The notes below the pieces were generated by a model. It was not told the DNA's origin. It did no database searches and saw nothing but the letters and a program-made list of their open reading frames with translations. Source: Thermohalobaculum sp039027855 (lineage in GTDB: Bacteria > Pseudomonadota > Alphaproteobacteria > Rhodobacterales > Rhodobacteraceae). Taken from it: DNA of 64,000 nucleotides. A program made the position numbers and the translations under genes. The stretch is from positions 1 to 64,000 of the forward strand of contig JBCCJI010000020.1 of assembly GCA_039027855.1 (NCBI GenBank), in the 5' to 3' direction. This document shows, in pieces, positions 8,047 to 16,947 of the stretch (position 1 is the first letter of the stretch; every line of letters begins with the position of its first letter).

Positions 8047-9072
8047 ATGGCGGGCGATCAGAACCAGGGGCGCGACGTCGCCCAACAGGCGACTGGCGGC
8101 ACAGCCGGCTCGGCGCCGGTGGTCGAGATCAGCTGCCCAAGCTGCGACGCCAGGTATCGTGTGCCCGCCGGGGCCATCAGTGTGCGCGGGCGGCGCGTGC
8201 AATGTGCCTCCTGCGGTGAGATCTGGCGCGCCATGCCCGAAGATGTCCGCCCGCCTCCACCGCCAAAGGCCGAACCCGCCGCACCGAGCGCTGCCTCGGT
8301 CAGCGGCGCTGGTGCTGGCGCTGCGGTTGACGCTGTGGGCGGTGCGGCCAGTGGCGGTGGTGCCGATGGCCCGATGGACAGCTTTGCCGAGCGTCTGGCC
8401 CGGATGCGCGCCGGTGATGGCAGCGACGACGACGCGGCGGCTGCCGCCAGTGCTGGGTCCGGCCCTGGACCCGACGCCACGACCGGCCCACCGGTTGCCG
8501 AGAAAACCGCCGAAAAGCGTGCCGAGCAGATGGCGGAGATCCGCCGCATGCTGGACGATCTGAAAGGCGGCGGGGAAGACGGCGCGCGGCCCGATGTCTC
8601 GGCCATGACGGCGGCCGCGGCGGCCACGGCGCCCGGCGCGGCACCGACGCGCCGCGAGGCTGCAGCGCCGGCGCCGGTGTCGCGTGGTGAAGACTACGTC
8701 GATCCGCTACGCGAGAAGCTCCTGGAGCCGGATACGCGCGCCAAGAAAGAGACCACAGCCGACGGTGAGACACAGCGCGCCGGGCTGATGCGCAAGCACC
8801 AGAAGCGCTCGCGCCGCCGCCGGGTGGTCGAGAAGACGCGGAAATCGCGCGGGGGCTTCATGACGGGTCTCAGCCTGATCGTGATGGTCGGTGCGCTGAT
8901 GACCGGCACCTACCTCTTCCGCGGACAGATCGCCGAGCGTCTGCCCGGCAGTGGGCCCGCGCTGGCGCAGTATGCCGAGACGGTGGATGCCGGCCTGGCC
9001 CAAGCCCGTGGCTTCCTCGATCTGGCGCGCGAACGCATCGAAGCGACGCTTGGCGAGGTTCTGGAGGACTGA
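8047..9072 (+). CDS. MJ0042-type zinc-ribbon domain membrane protein
   Basis: The 341-residue product begins with a zinc ribbon: SCPSCDARYRVP then VQCASCGEIWRA (about residues 35-60), with two CxxC pairs. A long Ala/Gly/Pro-rich disordered stretch follows, with an acidic helical piece EKRAEQMAEIRRMLDDLKGG. A basic patch (KHQKRSRRRRVVEKTRKSRG) precedes a single membrane helix GLSLIVMVGALMTGTYLF near residue 280. So the N-terminus is probably cytoplasmic and the C-terminal tail periplasmic. The start at 8047 is chosen because GGAGGG lies 7 bp upstream. This protein sits opposite ftsE in many Rhodobacterales, which hints at an envelope or division role, but its function is not established. Confidence 0.85.
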   Translation: MAGDQNQGRDVAQQATGGTAGSAPVVEISCPSCDARYRVPAGAISVRGRRVQCASCGEIWRAMPEDVRPPPPPKAEPAAPSAASVSGAGAGAAVDAVGGAASGGGADGPMDSFAERLARMRAGDGSDDDAAAAASAGSGPGPDATTGPPVAEKTAEKRAEQMAEIRRMLDDLKGGGEDGARPDVSAMTAAAAATAPGAAPTRREAAAPAPVSRGEDYVDPLREKLLEPDTRAKKETTADGETQRAGLMRKHQKRSRRRRVVEKTRKSRGGFMTGLSLIVMVGALMTGTYLFRGQIAERLPGSGPALAQYAETVDAGLAQARGFLDLARERIEATLGEVLED

Positions 9073-9110
9073 GCCAGGCCGCCACGGATGCATGTTGCGA
9101 ACCGCCGGGT

Positions 9111-9617
9111 TCAGCGACCGCGGCCGATATCCTTATCGAGGATCGTTTCATGCTGCTCTTCGAAGCTGGCGCCCCATCGAGGCATGGTCTCCCAGTCTTC
9201 GGGTGGCTCGGCCAGCCACCCACTGCGATCAAAGTTCAAGCCGCCCCTCCTTGTGACGACGTCATAACGGAGGGTGCCTTCATATCTGATCGGCGCGGCG
9301 AAGCGTGTGTGTGGCGACGGGATCGCCTTTTGCGCGTCGATTTTGCCGAGGCGTTTCCACCGCCTGCCCACCCACTGGCACCACTGGCGATAGGCGATAC
9401 CGTCGGCAAATGATGCGTCGCGCACGCCGCGAAAGAGCGGGATCTCAGGAAACCTCTGGTCGAGAAAATAGGCTAGGCAGATCCCGTCTTGATCATCGTA
9501 CCGTATGAGGCCCACGGCATAGGCACCGTCGCTGGCAAGCGGCACGGTGAAGACGGCGCCGATCTTGCTGCGCTTCGCGGAGCCGAGCTCGTCGGCCACC
9601 GCCCTTTCTGTGGCCAT
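9111..9617 (-). CDS. Imm26-like hypothetical protein
   Basis: The 168-residue protein has an N-terminal strand pattern, KIGAVFTVPLASDGAYAVGL, followed by ICLAYFLDQRF. This resembles Imm26-type immunity domains, which begin with a G-x-VF-x-(I/V)-PL segment and a strand-rich barrel. Further on it has RYEGTLRYDVVTRRGG and a Trp-rich patch (WCQWVGRRWKRLG). The assignment rests on the N-terminal pattern only and could be wrong. Its ATG overlaps the stop of the DUF4175 gene as TGATG, so the two are translationally coupled. No toxin gene is nearby. It converges with the zinc-ribbon gene; the 38 bp between them contain a small GAACC/GGTTC hairpin. Confidence 0.6.
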   Translation of the reverse strand: MATERAVADELGSAKRSKIGAVFTVPLASDGAYAVGLIRYDDQDGICLAYFLDQRFPEIPLFRGVRDASFADGIAYRQWCQWVGRRWKRLGKIDAQKAIPSPHTRFAAPIRYEGTLRYDVVTRRGGLNFDRSGWLAEPPEDWETMPRWGASFEEQHETILDKDIGRGR

Positions 9618-12454
9618 CAGTACCGTTCGATCAGCCGGTCAAGGTAGTCGAGCTCGTAATCCGGGCGCTCGGCCTCGCCCGAACGGCGGCGGAGCTCGTC
9701 CAGCAGCTCGCGGGCGCGATCCATCAGCGCTCGGTCGGGCACGTCGGTGCCGCCGCCATCGACCGAGCCATAACGCCCCGGCGGGCGGTCGAACGGATCG
9801 GCCGTGCCGTCATTGCGGCCCTCACCCTCGCCGTCGCCCGCGCCCTGCGCCGACTGCTGACCTTGGCCCTGTTGCTCAAGCTGCTGGGCCAGCGCCTCGG
9901 CGCCCGCGTTGAGCTGATCGAGCGCGTCGAGCTGATCGGGTACCGCATCCCCCGGCGCCGAACGGTCGAGATCGCGGGCCGCCTGGTCCATTGACCGGCC
10001 GGCGCCTTCCAGCGCGTCGCGGAGTGCCTGCCCGGCCTGTCCCGGCAGCCCGTTCATCAGGTCCTCCAGCATCTGGTTGAGCGCGCGTTGCTCGCCGGAG
10101 AGGCCGCCCGGGCCTTGCCCGTTCTGGCCGCCCGGTTGCTGTCCCGGGCGCTGGCCTGGCTGTTGCCCGGGCTGCTGGCCCTGTTGACCCTGGGCCATGC
10201 CATCGCCCTGCTGGCCCTGGCCGGGCTGTTGGCCTGGCTGTTGCCCGAACTGCTGGCCCTGACCCTGGCTCTGACCCTGGCCCTGCTGCTGCCCCTGTTG
10301 GCCCTGTTGACCCTGCTGCTGCCCTTGCCGACCCTGCTGACCCTGGCGTTGGGCGCGGCGCGCCTCGCCAAAGGTGCGGTCCGAGAGCTCGCGCTGGCGC
10401 TGGATCAGTTCCTGCAGCTCCTGCATCGCCTGCTGGCCGGGAGAGCCCTGACCCGCCTGCTGCTGGCCCTGCTGCAGGTTCTCCAGCATCTGCTGCAGCT
10501 GGCTCAGCATATCGCGGGCCTGGTCACGCAGCCCGCTTTCGGCCCGTCGTTGCAGCTCGTCCAGCATCGCCTGCAGGTCCTGTTGCGTCAGCGTCTGGCC
10601 CTGCTGCTGCTGCTGGTTCTGCGCCATCGGGTCGTTCTGTTGCTGCTGCATCTGCTGGCGAGCGAACTCCTGCAGATACTGCTCCATCGCCGCGCGCATC
10701 TCCTCCATGGCGCGACGGATATCCTCCTCGGTGCCGTTCTCCAGCGCGTCCTGCAACGCTTGCTCCGCCGCGCGCAGGCGCTCCAGCGCGCTGTCGAGAT
10801 CGCCGCCTTCAAGGGCCAGGGCGGCTTCCCACAGCAGATCGGTAACCTCCTCAGCGACCGCGTCCACCCGGTCGTCGGCGATGGCAAAGGCGAGGCGGCG
10901 CACGGCGCTGCGCACCGTTAGATAGGCACCGTGCTTCGGACCGAAGACCTCCTGCGGTCGGATAGTCATCGCCTGCACCAGGTCGAGCACACGCGGGGCT
11001 GCCTCGAAATCCAGTGCCAGCTCGCGACGCTGCTCCACCAGGCCACGGGCGAGGGGGTGGGTGAAGCGCCGACCCGGCAGGGTGATCGTCAACGTCTCGG
11101 AGCGGCCCTCCTGCGTGGCGCCATCCTCGGCGACCAGCGTGATCTCGACCGTGCCGCCGGCGAGCGGATGCTCGGACAGGTCCTCGACCGCGGTGTCGGC
11201 GATCTCGCGCGGGTCGCCGGTGATCGGCAGCGGCAGGGCAAACTCCAGCGCTTCGGTGATCAGGCTCTGTTCGGGTGCCTTCAAACCCCCCTCAGGCACG
11301 ATCTGGGCATAGGCCGCCGCCACGCCATAGTCGTCGGAGGCGCGGAACGAGACCTCGGTCGCGCCGGCAAAAGTCGCCTGGGGATCACCATCGAAGGCGA
11401 TCTGCGGCATGGCGTCGGGGTCGACCGTGAACTGCCAGTCGGCCAGCAAGTCGCCGTCGCCCTCGATCGCCACACGGCCGTCGGCACGGAGGGTCCCGCG
11501 CAATTCATGCAGCCCGCCGCCGAGCGCATTGAAGGCCACGGTAGCCACGATGCCGGGGGTCGTGACGCTGGCGCCGTCATCGGGTCCCGCGTCCGCCTCG
11601 GTCTCGCCTGCGGCGACCTCGGCCGCTTCCTCGCCTTCCACCGTCTCCGCAGCGGATGACGCGCCCGCGAGCCCGGCCGCAACCTCCACGCCGGGCGCCA
11701 GAAGGAGCGCTTCGCCCGAGAGATCGGTCACTCTGATGGTCAGCATCGTGCCGACGGGCAGGCGATAAGCGCTGGTCTCGCGGTCGAGATAGACGCCGTC
11801 GAAGCCGGTATAGGACGGGGGTGTCGCCCAGGCCTCGACCAACGGCTGGCGAACCGCGACCGTGACATCGGCACTTGCCGCCGGTGGCGGCGTCACGATG
11901 GTGATTAGCCGCGCCGTCCAATCACCACCGGCGGCGAGCAGGCCCGCGACCAGCAGCACCGGGGCGAAGAGGCGGAGCGCGAACGGATCGCGGTCGGCCA
12001 CGCGCAGATCGGCGGGGCGAGCCTTGAGCGAGCGCGCCGCCCGCTCGGCCCGGCGCACATGCTCCATCCAGACCGCGCGCGAGAACGGATCGCCGCGCCC
12101 GCTCGCCTGCATATCGGTCATGACGGCGAGCGGCGTGCCCTCGCCCGGTGCCGCGCTCTCGTCGAGGCGCACTGCCGCGGCACGCTGATTGGGCCAACGG
12201 AAGCGGAGGATGCCGAGTGTCAGTGTCGCAAGCACCGCGAGCCCGGCGGCCAGCATGGCCACCCAATGCCAATGCGACGGCACCTCGGCAAAGGCCCCGA
12301 AAAGCGCGAGCCCCACAACGGCCATGACGGCTGTGGCAAAGGGCCAGAAGGCGCGCACGAAACGCTCACCGGCGATGGCACGGCGGCTTTGACCAAGGCG
12401 GCGGCGGAGCTGGCGATCGGGTCTGAACGGCGTGTCGTTCGGGGTCTCGGCCAT
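9617..12454 (-). CDS. DUF4175 / TIGR02302 family membrane protein with Gln-rich region
   Basis: The protein has 945 residues. Near the N-terminus are hydrophobic segments (FATAVMAVVGLALFGAFAEV, WVAMLAAGLAVLATLTLG, and LFAPVLLVAGLLAAGG). A large extracytoplasmic part carries strand-rich text (PSYTGFDGVYLD and later EVSFRASDDYGVAAAYAQI). Residues of about 640-820 are a Gln/Gly-rich low-complexity stretch with repeats of the type QGQQGQ. The ending is LDELRRRSGEAERPDYE. This layout matches the alphaproteobacterial TIGR02302 family, whose role is unknown; the envelope location is inferred. Its stop overlaps the start of the Imm26-like gene. The Gln-rich part is made of CAG/CAA-type codons and could vary in length between strains. 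Confidence 0.88.
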   Translation of the reverse strand: MAETPNDTPFRPDRQLRRRLGQSRRAIAGERFVRAFWPFATAVMAVVGLALFGAFAEVPSHWHWVAMLAAGLAVLATLTLGILRFRWPNQRAAAVRLDESAAPGEGTPLAVMTDMQASGRGDPFSRAVWMEHVRRAERAARSLKARPADLRVADRDPFALRLFAPVLLVAGLLAAGGDWTARLITIVTPPPAASADVTVAVRQPLVEAWATPPSYTGFDGVYLDRETSAYRLPVGTMLTIRVTDLSGEALLLAPGVEVAAGLAGASSAAETVEGEEAAEVAAGETEADAGPDDGASVTTPGIVATVAFNALGGGLHELRGTLRADGRVAIEGDGDLLADWQFTVDPDAMPQIAFDGDPQATFAGATEVSFRASDDYGVAAAYAQIVPEGGLKAPEQSLITEALEFALPLPITGDPREIADTAVEDLSEHPLAGGTVEITLVAEDGATQEGRSETLTITLPGRRFTHPLARGLVEQRRELALDFEAAPRVLDLVQAMTIRPQEVFGPKHGAYLTVRSAVRRLAFAIADDRVDAVAEEVTDLLWEAALALEGGDLDSALERLRAAEQALQDALENGTEEDIRRAMEEMRAAMEQYLQEFARQQMQQQQNDPMAQNQQQQQGQTLTQQDLQAMLDELQRRAESGLRDQARDMLSQLQQMLENLQQGQQQAGQGSPGQQAMQELQELIQRQRELSDRTFGEARRAQRQGQQGRQGQQQGQQGQQGQQQGQGQSQGQGQQFGQQPGQQPGQGQQGDGMAQGQQGQQPGQQPGQRPGQQPGGQNGQGPGGLSGEQRALNQMLEDLMNGLPGQAGQALRDALEGAGRSMDQAARDLDRSAPGDAVPDQLDALDQLNAGAEALAQQLEQQGQGQQSAQGAGDGEGEGRNDGTADPFDRPPGRYGSVDGGGTDVPDRALMDRARELLDELRRRSGEAERPDYELDYLDRLIERY

Positions 12455-12487
12455 GGGTACCTTTCGGGCCGTGGCTGAGTGCCCAGT

Positions 12488-13780
12488 CTAGGCGGCGCCA
12501 GCGGCGGGTTGGCTCTCGATCCAGTCGGGCACGCTATCACGCGCCAGCATTTCGTCCAATGTGGGGCGCGCGCGCACGACGGCAAAACGGTCCCCCGACA
12601 CCAGCACTTCGGGCGCCAGCGGCCGGCTGTTGTACTCCGACCCCATCACTGCACCATAAGCGCCGGCGGAACGGAACGCGACAAGCTCGCCCGCCCTGAC
12701 CGGCGGCATCACCCGCGACTTGGCGAAGGTATCGCCCGTCTCGCAGACCGGCCCCACGATATCGACGGGGGCGAGCGGTGCATCCGCTTTCGGCTCGATC
12801 ACGGGCACGATGTCGTGATGCGCGTCATACATCGCGGGGCGGATCAGGTCGTTCATCGCAGCATCGAGGATCAGGAATGTTCGCCCGGCACCCTCCTTCA
12901 CATAGATCGTCTTGGCGACGAGGATCCCGGCATTGCCCGCGATCAGGCGCCCGGGCTCGATCACGATCTGACAGCCGAGATCGCCGGTGGTCCGCTTGAT
13001 CAGGCTACCATAGTCGAAGGGCAGCGGCGGCGCCTGGTTCGAGGCGACATACGGAATGCCAAGGCCGCCGCCGAGATCGAGCCTGCGGATATCATGCCCG
13101 GCCGTCCGCAGCGCCCGCGTGAGATCAGCGATCCGGCTGAAGGCGGCCTCGAAGGGCGCCAGCTCGGTCAGCTGGCTGCCGATATGCACATCGACGCCGA
13201 TCACCTCGATGCCGGGCAGGGCGGCGGCGCGTTCATAGAGTGCGGGCGCTGCGTCGATCGGCACGCCGAACTTGTTCTCGGCCTTGCCGGTGGAGATCTT
13301 CGCGTGCGTCTTGGCATCGACATCCGGGTTCACGCGGACGGCGATGCGCGCGGTGCGCCCCATGCCCGAGGCGACGGCGGACAGGCGCTCAAGCTCCGGC
13401 GCGCTTTCGATGTTGAAATGCCCGATCCCGGCCTTGATGGCGGCCGCCATCTCGCCCTCGGTCTTGCCGACGCCCGAGAACACGATTTTGGCGGGGTCGA
13501 CACCGGCGCCGAGGGCCCGACGAAGCTCACCCTCCGACACAACGTCGGCGCCCGCGCCCATGCGCGCCAGCGTCGCGATCACCGCGAGGTTGGAGTTGGC
13601 CTTCAGCGCATAGGCGATCACGTGATCGGTGCCCGACAGCGCCTCGTCGAACACCCGGTAATGCCGCTCCAGCGTCGCGGTCGAATAGGCATAGAACGGC
13701 GTGCCGACCTCGGCGGCGATCCGCTCGATGGGCACACCCTCGGCGTGGAGCCGGCCGTCCTGGTAGATGAAGTGATCCAC
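12488..13780 (-). CDS. lysA: diaminopimelate decarboxylase
   Basis: The 430-residue fold-type III PLP enzyme has FYAYSTATLERHYR and VIAYALKANSN, where K is the PLP lysine. It also has HFNIESAPELERL, VDVHIGSQLTE, LDLGGGLGIPY, EPGRLIAGNAG and the C-terminal VCETGDTFAKSR motif that contains the substrate-contacting Cys and Glu. It makes L-lysine from meso-diaminopimelate in the cytoplasm. The start is GTG, and the length is normal. It lies 21 bp downstream of the small LptM lipoprotein gene in an argH-lptM-lysA operon. Confidence 0.95.
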   Translation of the reverse strand: MDHFIYQDGRLHAEGVPIERIAAEVGTPFYAYSTATLERHYRVFDEALSGTDHVIAYALKANSNLAVIATLARMGAGADVVSEGELRRALGAGVDPAKIVFSGVGKTEGEMAAAIKAGIGHFNIESAPELERLSAVASGMGRTARIAVRVNPDVDAKTHAKISTGKAENKFGVPIDAAPALYERAAALPGIEVIGVDVHIGSQLTELAPFEAAFSRIADLTRALRTAGHDIRRLDLGGGLGIPYVASNQAPPLPFDYGSLIKRTTGDLGCQIVIEPGRLIAGNAGILVAKTIYVKEGAGRTFLILDAAMNDLIRPAMYDAHHDIVPVIEPKADAPLAPVDIVGPVCETGDTFAKSRVMPPVRAGELVAFRSAGAYGAVMGSEYNSRPLAPEVLVSGDRFAVVRARPTLDEMLARDSVPDWIESQPAAGAA

Positions 13781-13801
13781 GTGTCGTCCCTGCCGATGGC
13801 G

Positions 13802-13936
13802 TCAGTTCGCGTTGTCCCGGTTCATCTCGCTGTCGTCCCGTTCGACCTGCGAGGGCGGTATCGGATCGCCTTTCCGCCCGCAGGCCGACAGCGCCAGCGA
13901 GGCCGCCAGGACGACAATAAGACTACGCGCGATCAT
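13802..13936 (-). CDS. lptM: LptM-type small lipoprotein
   Basis: This 44-residue protein consists of a lipoprotein signal (MIARSLIVVLAASLALSACG) with lipobox LSAC, then GRKGDPIPPSQ and a short charged tail. The CGRKGDP(I/L)xPP pattern after the lipid-bearing Cys is the hallmark of LptM (formerly YifL), which assists maturation of the LptD outer-membrane complex. As in many proteobacteria it sits directly before lysA. Its ATG overlaps the argH stop (ATGA), showing translational coupling. Confidence 0.85.
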   Translation of the reverse strand: MIARSLIVVLAASLALSACGRKGDPIPPSQVERDDSEMNRDNAN

Positions 13937-15387
13937 GACCGCTCTCCACTCCGCCAACGCGCGATCTGTGCGCGCACCTGCTCCGGCGCCGTTCCACCGT
14001 ATGACACCCGCGATGCCGCCGAGGCCGCGGGTGTCAGCACAGCATAGACCTCCGCCGCGATCCGCGGCTCGACCGCCTGCAGCGCGTCGAGCGGCAGATC
14101 CGCCAGATCGACGCCCGCAGCCTCCGCCGCGGCAACCGCCCGGCCGGTGACGTGATGCGCCTCGCGAAACGGCATGCCGAGCACGCGCACCAACCAATCG
14201 GCCAGATCCGTCGCTGTGGCATAGCCCGCACCCGCCGCCGCCGCCAGCACCGGGCGGTTGGGCGCGATGTCGCGCACCATGCCGGTCATCGCGGCCAGCG
14301 CCAGCGCCAGGGCATCGGCGGCGTCGAAGACCGGCTCCTTGTCTTCCTGCATGTCTTTCGAATAGGCGAGCGGCAGGCCTTTCATCACTGTCGCCAGCGC
14401 GGTGAAGGCGCCCATGATCCGCCCGACCTTTGCGCGGCACAGCTCGGCGGCGTCCGGGTTGCGCTTCTGCGGCATGATCGAGGAGCCGGTGGAGAAGGCA
14501 TCGCTCAGCGTGACGAAGCGAAACTGCGCCGAGGTCCAGATCACGATCTCCTCGGCCAGGCGCGAGAGATGCGTGGCACAGATCGCGCTCGCCGACAGGA
14601 ACTCGAGCGCGAAATCCCGGTCGGCCACGGCATCGAGGCTGTTGGCGGTCGGCCGGTCGAAGCCGAGCGCCGCCGCCGTCATGGTGCGGTCGATGGGAAA
14701 GGATGTGCCCGCCAGCGCGGCGGAGCCGAGCGGGCATTCATTCATCCGCGCCCGAGCATCAAGCATGCGGCCGCGGTCGCGGGCGAACATCTCGGCATAG
14801 GCCAGCATGTGGTGGCCCCAAGTGACGGGCTGGGCCGACTGCAGATGGGTAAAGCCCGGCATCACCGCATCCGCGCCCGCCTCGGCCTGGTCGACCAGCG
14901 CCTCGATCAGTGCGCCGAGCGCTGCAATGGCGTCATCGGCCTGGCCGCGGACCCAGAGCCGGAAATCCGTCGCCACCTGGTCGTTGCGCGAGCGGGCGGT
15001 GTGCAGACGCCCGGCAGCCGGGCCGACGATCTCGGTCAGCCGCGCCTCGACATTCATGTGGATGTCTTCGAGCGCGGTGGCGAAGCGGAAGGTCCCTGCC
15101 TCTATCTCGCCCATCACCTGCGCGAGGCCAGCGTCAATGGCGGCCGCGTCCTCGGCCCCGATGATCCCCTGTTTCGCCAGCATGGCGGCATGGGCGCGAG
15201 AGCCCGCAATGTCCTCGGCCGCCAGACGGCGGTCAAAGGCGATCGACGCGTTGATCGCCTCCATCACCGCCGAGGGGCCTGCGGCGAAGCGTCCTCCCCA
15301 CATCGTGTTCGCGCCGTCGCGGCTTTCGCCGTCGCCCGCAGCCTCGGCCGGGTTCCGCTTTGCGTCGGACGCACTATTCTCGACCAT
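13933..15387 (-). CDS. argH: argininosuccinate lyase
   Basis: The 484-residue protein has the fumarase/ASL superfamily signature GSSIMPQKRNPDAAEL and the N-terminal MWGGRFAAGPSAVMEAINAS, plus HTARSRNDQVATD and FTHLQSAQPVTWGHH. It cleaves argininosuccinate to arginine and fumarate. The chosen ATG at 15387 gives about 28 residues before the conserved WGGRF; an internal ATG at that point is an alternative. An open stretch further upstream overlaps the divergent TlpA gene and looks non-coding. It is the first gene of argH-lptM-lysA. Confidence 0.95.
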   Translation of the reverse strand: MVENSASDAKRNPAEAAGDGESRDGANTMWGGRFAAGPSAVMEAINASIAFDRRLAAEDIAGSRAHAAMLAKQGIIGAEDAAAIDAGLAQVMGEIEAGTFRFATALEDIHMNVEARLTEIVGPAAGRLHTARSRNDQVATDFRLWVRGQADDAIAALGALIEALVDQAEAGADAVMPGFTHLQSAQPVTWGHHMLAYAEMFARDRGRMLDARARMNECPLGSAALAGTSFPIDRTMTAAALGFDRPTANSLDAVADRDFALEFLSASAICATHLSRLAEEIVIWTSAQFRFVTLSDAFSTGSSIMPQKRNPDAAELCRAKVGRIMGAFTALATVMKGLPLAYSKDMQEDKEPVFDAADALALALAAMTGMVRDIAPNRPVLAAAAGAGYATATDLADWLVRVLGMPFREAHHVTGRAVAAAEAAGVDLADLPLDALQAVEPRIAAEVYAVLTPAASAASRVSYGGTAPEQVRAQIARWRSGERS

Positions 15388-15425
15388 GACCACGTCCCGA
15401 TCCCTTCGCCGCAGGAGCCCGCGCC

Positions 15426-16172
15426 ATGCGTCCCAGCCGACCCGCCGTCCAAGCGCCGCGCCGCAACCGACCGCGCAGCGCAGGCTCGGCCTTCGTCTAT
15501 AGCGCGGCGCTTGCCGCGGCAATCGGTGCGGGTGCAGCAATGGGCCTCGCCGGCTTGGCGGGCACGGCCGTGGCCGGCAGCCCGCCGGCCGAGGGTGTCT
15601 CGGCCGAGGCGCGCGCCGGCCTTGCCGCGGCCGCGAGCGAGGCGCTGCCGAACCTCGTGGTGCATGAGGCCGCGCGCGGGCCCTGGACCACGCCGTTCAA
15701 GGATGGCAGCGGCGCAAAGCTCACCATGGCAGCTTTTGAGGGAGAGATCGTCGTCCTGAACCTCTGGGCGACGTGGTGTCCGCCCTGCGTGCACGAGATG
15801 CCCTCGCTCGACCGGCTGTCGGCGGCTCTCGAGGGCAGCGGCGCGCGGGTCGTCACGCTCTCGACCGACCGGGGCGGTGCCGACCGGGTGCGCGATTTCT
15901 TCGCCGATACCGGCAACGAGGACTACCCGAAGATCAATCACCTCGAGATCCATGTGGACAAGACCAACAAGTTCCCGCGGGAGGCGGCGGTGATCGGCCT
16001 GCCCGTGACGATGATCCTGGACCGTGAGGGCCGCGAGATCGCGCGGCTGACCGGCGATGCCGAGTGGGACGCCCCGGCGATTGTCAAGATGATCAAGGCA
16101 CTCGCCGAGGCCACCGCAGGCCCGCTGAAAGACGCTGCGGCAGGGCCGTCGACGGCGGCTAACAGGCTCTGA
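15426..16172 (+). CDS. TlpA-like membrane-anchored thiol:disulfide oxidoreductase
   Basis: The 248-residue product has an N-terminal membrane segment (FVYSAALAAAIGAGAAMGLA, about residues 24-43) and a periplasmic thioredoxin fold. The redox centre is WATWCPPCVHEMPSLDRL, with a CPPC active site. A cis-Pro region follows at GLPVTMILDREGREIARL. TlpA proteins keep cysteines reduced in the periplasm, often for cytochrome c or cytochrome oxidase maturation. It is transcribed away from argH across only 38 bp, so the two promoters must overlap or extend into coding sequence. This pairing is common in Rhodobacterales. Confidence 0.9.
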   Translation: MRPSRPAVQAPRRNRPRSAGSAFVYSAALAAAIGAGAAMGLAGLAGTAVAGSPPAEGVSAEARAGLAAAASEALPNLVVHEAARGPWTTPFKDGSGAKLTMAAFEGEIVVLNLWATWCPPCVHEMPSLDRLSAALEGSGARVVTLSTDRGGADRVRDFFADTGNEDYPKINHLEIHVDKTNKFPREAAVIGLPVTMILDREGREIARLTGDAEWDAPAIVKMIKALAEATAGPLKDAAAGPSTAANRL

Positions 16173-16264
16173 TGCGGGCCGCCTCGGTCTGCGCCCTCGG
16201 CCCGTCGGCCCGCGGCATCATGTAGTGACCGAGGCTCGGCGAGCGCCGCTAGGTCGCAGAGCGC

Positions 16265-16891
16265 TCAGCCACGGCCCCGGACCATCCGGTTCAGCAGCCC
16301 GTCCCGGTCGACAAACTGGTGCTTAAGCGCCGCCGCCGCATGGATGCCGATCAGCGCCAGCATGGCCATTGCCGCGTAGAAATGCACCGCCTTCAGCACT
16401 TTCTCCACATCGCCGGATCCCGGCACGAAGGGGTCGGGCAGTTCGAACCACCCGAACACCATGTTCTTGATGCCGTAGGCGTCCTGCAGCGGTGAGGCCG
16501 AGGACATCAGCCAGCCGGTGACCGGCAGCGCAACCATCAGCGCATAGAGAGCGAGATGCGCGCCCTCGCTCGCGTGGTGCTGCCAGCGCGCCATCGGCAC
16601 CGGCACCGGGCGTGGGTTCATCCAACGCCAGACCATCCTCAACAGCACCAGCGCAAAGGCCACGAAGCCCCAGCTCTTATGCGTCTGCGTATGGCCGAAG
16701 CGCTCGTAAACGTCGGTGACGACATTGACCATGTAGAGGCCCATGGCGAGCTGGAACAGGATCACGCCGGCCGCCGCCCAGTGGATCAGCCGGTGGACGA
16801 GCCCCCAGCCATCGGCGGTGTTCATCAGCGCCAGCGAGGAGGGCGTACCGGTCGTGGCGCCCTCCGTGGCAGGGTCGCTTTGCGTGCTCAT
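16265..16891 (-). CDS. cytochrome b561 family protein
   Basis: The 208-residue protein has four membrane helices. Helix 1 (LVHRLIHWAAAGVILFQLAMGLY in part) holds a His, helix 2 (HKSWGFVAFALVLLRMVWRW) another, helix 3 is LALYALMVALPVTGWLMSS, and helix 4 (HFYAAMAMLALIGIHAAAAL) has the last two. These are candidate haem b ligands, as in E. coli CybB and YceJ. It probably carries electrons in the inner membrane. It is the last gene of yceI-yceI-cytochrome b561, an arrangement like E. coli yceJ-yceI. Confidence 0.92.
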   Translation of the reverse strand: MSTQSDPATEGATTGTPSSLALMNTADGWGLVHRLIHWAAAGVILFQLAMGLYMVNVVTDVYERFGHTQTHKSWGFVAFALVLLRMVWRWMNPRPVPVPMARWQHHASEGAHLALYALMVALPVTGWLMSSASPLQDAYGIKNMVFGWFELPDPFVPGSGDVEKVLKAVHFYAAMAMLALIGIHAAAALKHQFVDRDGLLNRMVRGRG

Positions 16892-16947
16892 CTCACCCGC
16901 TTCCTCGATTGCCTATCTCGATGCTCGCTCACCCGTCTCGGTGGTCG

